Part shown: positions 56,372 through 64,000 of the stretch, piece after piece
Numbering within the stretch: the first letter of the stretch is position 1
How the letters are laid out: each line of letters opens with the position of its first letter
NCBI RefSeq assembly: GCF_963678635.1
Contig: NC_087068.1
Span: forward strand, 3,040,001-3,104,000
From: Symsagittifera roscoffensis
Taxonomy: Eukaryota > Xenacoelomorpha > Acoela > Convolutidae
Reading direction: 5' to 3'
DNA length: 64,000 bases
The notes under the pieces: generated by a model
Told to the model about the DNA's origin: nothing
Database searches by the model: none
What the model saw: only the letters and a program-made list of their open reading frames with translations
Made by a program: the position numbers and the translations under genes

Positions 56372-56945
56372 ATGTCAGAATTTGCTGGTCCAATATCAGA
56401 ACTTTCCGGGGTTTCAATTGATCGCTTCAATCGTGAAAACCTCAAATCTACGGTTTATTTTCTTTCGCACTGTCACACAGATCACATGGTGGGCCTTAAT
56501 GAGCCTGAGCTCTTCGAAAGGGTAAAACCTTATAACTTGAAAACTATTTGTCATAAAGTTTCGGCTGCTTTGTTGAGTGCATTGCCGCTTTATGTTCATT
56601 TAACTCCATATATAGTACCTCTGGATTCAGATAATGAGACAACCATGAATGTTTCATTGGAAGGGGACGAGACTCATAACCTAACTGTCACTCTTATTCC
56701 TGTAGGTCACTGTCCGGGTTCAGTAATGTTCCTACTAGTTTCGGAAGAAAAATTTGTCCTTTTTACTGGCGATTTCAGATGGCAAGTTGGTAATACGAAG
56801 CGAATCAATCATCTTTTCGACAATTTACAAGCAGCTGCTGTTCTGAATTTTGATAACATTCACATCGACACAACGTTTTGCAAAAACAGATTCCAATTTC
56901 ATACCTTGTAGGGAGAGCTGTGTTTCAGCCATCTTTCAAGCCGTG
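56372..56945 (+). pseudogene. DCLRE1C: Artemis-type SNM1 nuclease, N-terminal metallo-beta-lactamase part, frameshifted
   Basis: Artemis is the hairpin-opening endonuclease of non-homologous end joining. From the ATG at 56372, 179 codons follow the family closely: SIDRFNRENLKSTVYFLSH, then HCHTDH at residues 33-38 (HxHxDH, metal-binding motif 2, at the same residue numbers as in human Artemis), PVGHCPGSVMF with His113 (motif 3), FTGDFRW with Asp134 (motif 4) and DTTFC. After RFQF the frame stops at TAG (56909), but the +1 frame continues the family match with IPCRESC to about 56945, so one extra base near 56893-56900 breaks it. The beta-CASP half is not recognisable downstream. No introns interrupt these 190 codons. 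It is either a pseudogene/retrocopy, or a gene with a sequencing error and distant exons. Confidence 0.85.
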
Positions 56946-56999
56946 TCCATATTGCTCTGTTTATTTCAAAATAATGTAGTCCATTTTTGTAAACACGCT

Positions 57000-57344
57000 C
57001 AAACGTCAGAATCCAAACACGTCAAACGATTCGAGTATAAAGTTAGGAAAGAGAAAATTAAGTTCAATAATAGAGGTAAACGCAAATTTTATCTGGAGAA
57101 AACTTCATCTAAAACATCAGACTACAATTACCATAGTGAGCCATTAGGACAACAAAGACCCTTTGCCGAAGGAGGGGTTTTCGAGTGAAATGATTCAGAA
57201 ACAGCCCAAACAGCCGAGGAGACAAATATTTCAACAAAAACACCAGACTATGAATACCATAGTGAGCCATCAAGACAACACAGACGCTTTGTCGATAGTG
57301 GTGATTTTGAGGAAAAGGATTCAGAAAAAAAACAGAAAAGTTGA
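57000..57344 (+). pseudogene. Unrecognised coding stretch with a duplicated 42-codon peptide
   Basis: In the frame that continues the shifted Artemis fragment, the plus strand encodes SDYNYHSEPLGQQRPFAEGG and, 126 bp later, PDYEYHSEPSRQHRRFVDSG, each followed by FE-x-x-DSE. One TGA at 57186-57188 separates the copies; the second copy has GAA at that place. The TGA at 57342 ends it. Charged, low-complexity composition fits a disordered C-terminal region, as Artemis proteins have, but there is no direct evidence that it belongs to that gene. Confidence 0.5.
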
Positions 57345-57487
57345 TCCAATTGCTCAACAATATGTAAAAACAATATTTTACTTTTCGTACTGTATTTTTT
57401 AGTTACCGCTTGTATAAGTTTTTTTAATCCAGTTTTCAGAGGACAATTCAGTTCATCTTTCAAAAAATACAATCGAGCCGTCCTTTA

Positions 57488-57720
57488 TCTCGTCTCAAAT
57501 GCTGATGAGTGAGATGATAATTTCTGAACCAACTGAACCACCTCATCTCAAATACTGATGAGTGCGATGATAACTTCTGAACCAACTGAATCATCTCATC
57601 TCAAATATTGATGAGTGACTAGGCTGCCATTTCAAACTGAACCATCTCATCTCAAATACTGATGATGATTTCTCATGCATAACTGAACCATCTCATCTCA
57701 AATACTGATGATTGACTTAA
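57488..57720. repeat. Tandem repeat of 46-53 bp with CTGATGA and CTGAAC words
   Basis: Five units with CTCAAATACTGATGAGTG-type cores at about 57502, 57555, 57608, 57659 and 57705. Each is followed by CTGAAC(C) and ATCTCATCTC, which can pair with GATGAG of the core. The TGATGA and CTGA words resemble box C and box D of snoRNAs, though no guide region or terminal stem could be verified. Treated as a short tandem repeat. Confidence 0.8.
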
Positions 57721-57789
57721 CTGCCCTGATTTCAATTATGAATTGCCATTTGAAACCCTGAACAGTCATTTCAAACCCATTTCAAATCA

Positions 57790-58298
57790 AAACAAAAGAT
57801 TTGACATCCGCATAGTTAACAAATTTTTTAAGTTTGGTTTGTGGATTCCGTTGACAAATGGATAAGTTCTTTTGCGTTCCTATAGATAATAAATCAAATA
57901 TTCCACCTCTATCTTTTAATTGTTCATATCCAAGTTCAGTAATAAACAAAAATGCGAAATCTTTTAACAAATTGCGGAATCCGCTTACATTTGCAGATTC
58001 CGCATGCAAAATTTGCGGATTCCACTTACATTTGCGGATTCTACTTACATTTTGCGGAATCCATTTATTGTTGCGGAATCCAGAACAACTAGCTATCTTT
58101 GCTTGTTGCGGATTTTGCAACAAAACAAATGTGCCGACAAAATTTACGTTACAAGTATATGTATGCGGAATCCACTGAAATTTTGTTTGTGGAATCCACC
58201 TACTATTTGGAACATTTTTTAAGACTTGTCTCTGGAATCCAGGAACATACAGACACAAAAATGTGCTCCTATCCAGTGCACAGTTTGGCCTCGTAATG
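57790..58298. mobile_element. Second copy of the GGAATCC fold-back family (one end only)
   Basis: Parallel to 42180-42560 in the same orientation: it starts at sequence resembling GTGGATTCTGTTGAC, passes through CAAGTTCAGTAATAAACAAA, the motif array (GCGGAATCCGC and variants), TTACGTTACAAGTATATGTA and AATCCAGGAACATACAGACAC, and ends at TTGGCCTCGTAATG (58298). No opposite end is seen nearby, so it is a partial copy. Confidence 0.75.
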
Positions 58299-59597
58299 TT
58301 TGAGTATTCCGGTTGGGTGAGAAACTTTAGCCAATAACATTAATAATCTTACCTTAAAATACAACGATCTTCTGTAAATTAACATGTAAAATTACGGCCT
58401 AATTAGGGAATGATTGATTAACGTCAACGAATCAACAAAACAAATTTTGGAAACAAAAAACAAGAGTAGCTGCTAATGTTAAGAGTGGTTTTCTTACAGC
58501 TCAAAATAAACGTTTTCTACAAAAAAAAATCAAAAAAATTAAAGTACTGGCAAAAAAATCTTCAGTTCGATTCAAAATCGTGGGGCTTTCAATTTTTACC
58601 TAATTACCACAATCTGGGGTCATTTTAGGTATGAGGTTATATTGTTGCTAATGAACTAGTTTTTTTTATATTAGAACTCCCTGGCCTAATTTATCCCGCA
58701 TAAACATTAATCAAAACTCAAAATAATGGCAAAATCATGTCATAATCGCAGCATGGGGAAGATCAATTTTTTGGAGCAGCAAGACTCCTTTTGCCAAAAA
58801 TTCAGCGCGAAAAAATGTCAGCGAGTAGTTTTTTCTGGATTTTAATTGATTACCGAAAATGGTATTGAAAAACAGCGCAATAGTTCTGTCCAGAACGTTT
58901 TTTTTCGGCCAGTTTTGAACTGTAACTCGTATTTTTCGACTTCAGCAACTCAGCGGACCCAAAAAACATTCCAGTCGAATTCAGGCATAGTATATGTTCC
59001 GAATAAGACGTAAATACACATTTTTTTATCTTCCAACTGGGAGTGATGTTATTTTTCCTGCGTGTGTGAATAGGTTACTCTTAAGTCAGATTTTATCAAT
59101 TAAATGTGTGCTAAAACTTTTTTAGGAAGACAATTCAACCAATTTTTGCCAACTGAATCTTTGCAAAGTTAGTCCATTTAATTACTGCGCAGATTTCATA
59201 GAAAAAAAACTGCATTTTGACTAATCAGAAAAAATATGACGAGTAAAAATTTGAATGAAATTATCAAGACATTTTGAAAGTCAATATTGCGATACAAAAA
59301 TGGAACCAGATTGGGCACCTACTAAAACATGGCGATGTTGGTTGGGTGTCAAAAAAACCATGGCGGTAAATGAGCCACACAATTAATTCTTTTGGACGAC
59401 ATAAGGAACAGAACCGGAAAAAAAATTAGAAAAATAGAATTCAAAAATGTAAGACTTGCCGAATCTCTTTTTTTTTCAAATATTTTTTTCAGGAATCGTT
59501 TTTCAAGATTAAAAGGAAAGCTAAAAATTACCGGCTAAAAGGAAAGCTAAAATTTTTTTCTTAAAATATGATCAATTTTGCTTCAAAACTGATAGTT
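58299..59597. other. AT-rich non-coding region
   Basis: No gene and no element recognised. A small duplication of AAAAGGAAAGCTAAAA occurs at 59511 and 59537. Confidence 0.5.
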
Positions 59598-59696
59598 TTT
59601 ACGGTTTCTGAAAATACATTGTGCGACATTGAAAAGCATTATCAAGAATTTTGCTAAAAGTTTCATAGACTCATAATTTTTTTCAGAAACCGTAAA
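59598..59696. repeat. Inverted repeat with 16-bp arms
   Basis: TTTACGGTTTCTGAAA (59598-59613) and TTTCAGAAACCGTAAA (59681-59696) are perfect reverse complements separated by 67 bp. This may be a very small MITE or a hairpin. No coding content. Confidence 0.7.
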
Positions 59697-60689
59697 TTAT
59701 ACTGGGGAGAGGCTGATGTAAGACAGAACAAAGTAAAGGTTTGATTTGGGGAAAACTTTCATTAAAGTTTATCTAAAATCACATCGTAATTAAAATAAAA
59801 AGCAAAAAATCTTATTGAAGATGTTCAAATTATGAGCATAATGGGTTATATTATAAGTTTTAGCGTTATTGAGAAAAAGCATCCACATCATTCATAGAAA
59901 CTTTGAATAAATCAAACTAAAATAGCAGAGCAGGTTTTAAAAAAGATCTTTATAATCGATTATAAATGCATTAAAACAAAAACTTTCTCTCAAAATTGCA
60001 TTTCAATCCCTTTGATATAGATGATCATCGATTGTTTCAAACATTATAGCATTTTAGAGACTATGAAATCATATTGCAATCGATTAAACCCAAGAGCGTG
60101 TACTGAAAACAAAACGTGTTGTGTGTCATCTTCACGCTCCATTAGCGTGAAAGTACAAAAGCATGAATAACAGACTACCAAACTGAAATATGATTGGACT
60201 AAAACACAAAACTGAACAAGGTTTATAGCCCAGTGCGCGCTTATCGTGAAAGCCCAACTGCCGTTGATCTGGGCTTGAATTACCCATACTCTAGCACAGA
60301 TGATGTCATACCTCAGTATATGGACATGAATATGTAGAATCCGAACGGATTGATAAACGAATTCCTTGATGCGCGTTCGATTAGACAACTGTTCATACGA
60401 AACATAAATTACCGTGTGAGCTATTACTCATGTTTTGACTCCGGCGTAGAGCCGTACAAAGTCAACTGACTAAACATGTTGTTTAATTTATATCAATAAG
60501 TTAAACATAAATTTATGCATCAATGATACTAATATTATTATACATCCGTACCGGATGGCACTCCCCTTCGACAGGAATTTATACGAACATTTTATATTTG
60601 AGTTTAAACTCCTTTGGGATCGCCTTCATATCTCTTTCCTCTCAGATAACATTATCATTTTATTTCAACATTATTTCTTCATTATTGTT
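59697..60689. other. Non-coding region with AT palindromes
   Basis: TATAATCGATTATAA at 59952-59966 is related to the cluster at 31495. TTCACGCT-CCATT-AGCGTGAA at 60131-60151 is a perfect 8-bp stem-loop. The minus-strand frame at 60044-60388 is not supported by any family resemblance. Confidence 0.5.
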
Positions 60690-62030
60690 AATGTCTTTGT
60701 CCCGTTTGTCATGTTCCACCTGTGTTGTGTCATTTGTTCTGTTTTCCGCTGTTTTTGCCCCTTTCTTCGTTTCCAGAAATTGTGTTTCATTCTTGTCAGG
60801 GCTATCGTCTGGTGAGGTGAGGTCTATGATATCTTCCTTTTTCTTGTTCGTACTTTTAGGGCTGATTGCCTGAAGAAATTTTAGGCAGGCTTGACATTCA
60901 TTGTCTTGTCAGAGAAACCAATTTCCTGAATTAGTGATTTCAGTCTCGGTTTCGACGGCGATATTTCTTGTTCTGGCGAAAAATCTTTAATGAACCTCGC
61001 TGGTTGTTTATCGGTTTTAGCTTCTTCGATGGTGTTGATCGGAAGAGGGTCACCCATGGCTTTTGCTAATTTTGATTGACGGCGAGGAACTGATTGTTTT
61101 GTTGGTATCGTATTTGGTGATGTCGATATTGTCGCTGGCGGAATTTTCTTCAGATTCAATCTTTTTGGTGATGGCTCGGATTTTCCTGACAACGTCGACG
61201 TTTTTTTGCTCTCCGTTTCGCTGGACACGATTGTGTCATTGGTCGTTGTTTTTGTTGGACTTTTTTCCATCGTGTGTAAACTCATGCCTCGAGGTTTGTT
61301 GCAGGGGCGTCGGCCCGTTCTTTCTCCAGTTGGCTTAGTCCGTCGTTTGGTTGGGTTATTGTGTCAACTGTTTTGTTCTTGATTGACTGCCGCCTGTTCA
61401 TTTCTTGTCCTCCTTTTTCTTGTTAGTCCCTTTCCATAAATTCCTTGAATTTTTTGTGTTGAGCCGCATTTGGGTTTTCGATGTCTAGAAAACGTATAAA
61501 AAAGTCCTGATCTCCTTGCTAATTTATACGCTAATTGATCCCTTAAGCGAAAAACGGATTAGGAACAATTGCAACTCCTCTATTTCTTATTTTCTGGGTT
61601 GCTTTCCGAGTGATTGCACCCATGCTGTATGTGGTGTGAAAGTCAAAATTTTCCTGTCAACAGTTATGAAATTTTTTTCGAATGTTTTAGGGCCCTCCAC
61701 CTTAGTAGCCACACGGAATGTTTTTCTTACCACTCGATCTAATCATTTTCTAATGCTTTTGTCAGGTGTCTGTATCCCTTTATACCTATTATTCAGCTTA
61801 TCTTTACTTATTTCCATAACACATTTAGATTGTGCACCTGATATGGGTTGTATTGTTGGTTTGCTTGTTACTGTTGTTTTTGGTGGCATCTATGGGCGTC
61901 GATTTACTGATACCTCACTTTCCGACCATCTTTGCAAATCATGCACAACATCTACTGGTAGAAACGGCTTATTGAGGTTCTTTCTATTAAAAATGCGTGT
62001 TTGGCTTTTTCCCAATTAAGTTTATTACGT
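60690..62030 (-). pseudogene. Decayed unidentified coding region with SUMO-interacting-type motif
   Basis: On the minus strand a protein-like reading can be followed from about 62030 to 60690. The upstream part (about 61790-61400) has TFRVATKVEGPKTFEKNF with five in-frame stops in 140 codons. Then ATG at 61401 opens 39 codons (MNRRQSIKNKTVD) to a TGA that overlaps the next ATG (61285) as ATGA. The frame 61285-60881 is 134 codons, Lys/Ser/Thr/Pro-rich (KSEPSPKRLNLKKIPPATI). After a shift, KKEDIIDLTSPDDSPDKN follows, the I-I-D-L-T core being a classical SUMO-interacting motif. No family is recognised. It could be a gag-like polyprotein or a host regulatory protein. Confidence 0.5.
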
Positions 62031-62259
62031 AAGCTACTCGTTTTCACGTTGGATATAGGAGAGTGAAAACAACTCAGACCGCCCAAATATAAGATTACGC
62101 AGCAATCGCTGGCACACAAAGCTATAAGCCACAGCCAGATACCAACAAACACTGCTTGAGCCGGGTCAGGAGGAATGTGCACAAAACGAGGAACTGCCCA
62201 CGATGACCAACACGCAACAGGAGGCAAGCCAGCATATGGTCACAGAGGGGATAGTGGCC

Positions 62260-62663
62260 ACAGTCAGTCAAGTAAAAACGACAGAATCTAAGGAGGACAC
62301 ACCGCTGTTTCGTAAAAAAAACTACAAGAAGAGCAAAGTATAAAAATCATTGTCTCCGCTATCAGAAAAGACCGATATCTAAGACCACTCATCAATTTTG
62401 TTTGAGAAAAGCGGTACTGGGAATCGAAACGGAGAAGATTGGTACAATGTACGCAACCGACTACGTGTGCGCGAGGACTGTCTGCTCATCGACGAACGTG
62501 TCGTCATTCCCACACAGCTGCGTCAGACAGTTCTGGATAGCCTACACTTAACACAACCACGATCAGCTGCAATGCTGGACTTATGTTAACATGTGTGGTT
62601 CCCGCACATAAATCAGTCGTTTTTCCAGATGGTGCAAAGCTGCAGGCATTGAAGAGTACAAGG
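62260..62663 (+). pseudogene. Gypsy 4 tether and integrase zinc-binding segment, copy 1
   Basis: In one frame SAIRKDRYLRPLI (near 62360) resembles the region before the integrase N-terminus. The frame 62398-62589 encodes LRVREDCLLIDERVVIPTQL and VLDSLHLTQPRSAAMLDLC, the classical lead into the HHCC domain, followed in another frame by HVWFPHINQS and QSCRH. Truncated by the duplication junction. Confidence 0.8.
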
Positions 62664-62893
62664 TTGGATAAAGGAGAGTGGAAACGACTCAGGCCGCCCA
62701 AATATAAGATTACGGAGCAATCGCTGGCACACAAAGCTATAAGCCACAGCCAGATATCAACAAACACTGCTTGAGCCGGGTCAATCACAACATAGCCAGT
62801 CAGGAGGAATGTGCACAAAACGAGGAACCGCCCACGATGACCAACACGCAACAGGAGGCAAGCCAGCATATGATCACAGAGGGGATAGTGGCC

Positions 62894-63297
62894 ACAGTCA
62901 GTCAAGTAAAAACGACAGAATCTAAGGAGGACACACCGCTGTTTCGTAAAAAAAACTACAAGAAGAGCAAAGTATAAAAATCATTGTCTCCGCTATCAGA
63001 AAAGACCGATATCTAAGACCACTCATCAATTTTGTTTGAGAAAAGCGGTACTGGGAATCGAAACGGAGAAGATTTGTACAATGTACGCAACCGACTACGT
63101 GTGCGCGAGGACTGTCTGCTCATCGACGAACGTGTCGTCATTCCCACACAGCTGCGTCAGACAGTTCTGGATAGCCTACACTTAACACAACCACGATCAG
63201 CTGCAATGCTGGACTTATGTTAACATGTGTGGTTCCCGCACATAAATCAGTCGTTTTTCCAGATGGTGCAAAGCTGCAGGCATTGAAGAGTACAAGG
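62894..63297 (+). pseudogene. Gypsy 4 tether and integrase zinc-binding segment, copy 2
   Basis: Same content as copy 1 (frame 63032-63223) with one visible replacement (GEDLYN for GEDWYN). Here the segment continues directly into the integrase core at 63298. Confidence 0.8.
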
Positions 63298-63600
63298 TAA
63301 GCCAATAAAAAGAAAGAAACACTCATTCCAAATGGTACATGTTGTAGAACCTAATAAGAAGCTACAATTAGATTTTACGGGGACTATCCTGATGAACTTA
63401 ATAAGGACGCTTACATAACAGTTGCAAAAGATAAATGGTCAAAATTCCTCACAGCAAAGCTCGTCACAAATACCACGGCGGATGTCGCAAAAAAAATTTA
63501 TACAACGAAATAGTTCGATTAATCGGTTACATCAAAGACTACGATGTGACGAAGTTCAAACATTTAGAGCCAAAAAAAAATTTTTTATATAACAAACACA
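63298..63600 (+). pseudogene. Gypsy 4 integrase catalytic core start
   Basis: Around 63335-63500 one plus-strand frame reads VVEPNKKLQLDFTG (first catalytic Asp), DELNKDAYITVAKDKWSKF and TTADVAKK. A shift in an A-run near 63490 leads to RLHQRLRCDEVQTFRA (second Asp region, about 63520-63575). The third acidic residue is not reached before the sequence becomes unrecognisable. A frame at 63435-63659 mixes real and shifted parts. Confidence 0.85.
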
Positions 63601-64000
63601 ACAAAAAAAAGTTATTCACACGGGTAGACAACCATAGAGCCATAGGGGTACTAGAATGAATGATACAAAGTTTAAAAAGTAGGAGAGGGGTAATCAATCA
63701 AGCACACCGTACTAGAGTCTGACGTAGCCAAGATAATGAAATCTTTGGAGCTGGTAAAGTTGGCTCTGATAAAGTTGGCGCTGGTAAATAGCTTTTTACC
63801 GAATATTGTTTTTGAATGCATTGTCAAACGGCTGAATGTTTTTTTATCATACGTTTTGATTCTTTTTATGTAGCCATTGGTTTTACAAAGAAGAAAAGTT
63901 TGTCTAGTTTTCAAAGCAACTCTCGTGCTTACTTGATTGCTTCCTTTGCTGACGAAGTGGTGGTTTTTGTTTGTTTTTGTTTCTTGGCGGTTGGTGGTCG
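63601..64000. other. Window end, no gene recognised
   Basis: Contains a 15-bp imperfect tandem (CTGGTAAAGTTGGCT, CTGATAAAGTTGGCG, then partial) at 63751-63790 and a G/T-rich stretch at the very end. Any coding content would be the continuation of the element and is not visible. Confidence 0.5.

Larger units (their letters stand above)
62049..63297 (+). repeat. Tandem duplication of about 0.63 kb in Gypsy element 4
   Basis: Copy 1 is 62049-62663 and copy 2 is 62664-63297, almost identical and both beginning TTGGATA. Copy 1 lacks 19 bp present in copy 2 near 62780, and the deletion is bounded by GTCA repeats. Each copy holds the integrase zinc-binding segment of Gypsy element 4. Confidence 0.92.

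Noticed and set aside
57488-57720. Hammerhead ribozyme, because of CTGATGAG
   Set aside because: The second core segment (GAAA between stems) and the closing stems are absent.
61516-62019. 167-codon plus-strand frame with hydrophobic stretches
   Set aside because: It lies opposite the minus-strand coding relic, which reads more like protein; the plus frame is its complement.

Overview
The window is a repeat-dense, AT-rich stretch of an animal genome, probably an invertebrate. It is eukaryotic because it holds decayed copies of LTR retrotransposons of the Ty3/Gypsy and BEL/Pao types, a non-LTR reverse transcriptase, a 41-bp satellite array and part of an Artemis (DCLRE1C)-type nuclease gene, with no operons and no bacterial-style start signals. 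The species cannot be fixed from the sequence. Nearly everything is broken by stops, frameshifts and rearrangements, and only the Artemis fragment looks like host single-copy coding sequence.

Layout. 1-3868: non-coding DNA with a recurrent CGGAGGGT/ACCCTCCG octamer, two stem-loops and a 160-bp tandem pair. 3869-5088: about 30 units of a 41-bp satellite with an internal palindrome. 5486-20027: Gypsy element 1, whose gag-protease-RT segment occurs three times in tandem (6534-15121), followed by RNase H, an integrase zinc-binding remnant and an unrecognised accessory coding region. Its 3' part is duplicated again (18271-22275). 22095-30999: BEL/Pao element with both LTRs. 32566-37832: Gypsy element 2. 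38338-39990: decayed LINE reverse transcriptase. 41184-42560 and 57790-58298: fold-back elements packed with a GGAATCC/GGATTCC motif.

42926-54794 is the most unusual structure: an 11.9-kb composite in which the gag/protease half of a third Gypsy element lies in opposite orientation on either side of a pol segment. It contains nested palindromes, two internal direct duplications and a 0.35-kb block with a tRNA-like sequence. 54798-57720: tandem repeats, the Artemis fragment, a short repeat-peptide coding stretch and a CTGATGA-bearing tandem repeat. 60690-62030 (minus strand): a decayed, unidentified coding region with a SUMO-interacting-type motif. 62049-63600: a tandemly duplicated integrase zinc-binding segment followed by an integrase core of a fourth Gypsy family.

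No set of genes here works as a pathway. The elements are largely non-autonomous relics. The recurring theme is segmental tandem and inverted duplication with 2-8 bp junction homology, so either this locus is unusually prone to template switching or some of the structure is an assembly artefact. I found no clear prokaryotic-type novel system. The best leads for something undescribed are the inverted composite, the accessory ORF region with SUMO-interacting-like motifs, the GGAATCC fold-back family, the tRNA-headed block and the CTGATGA repeat.
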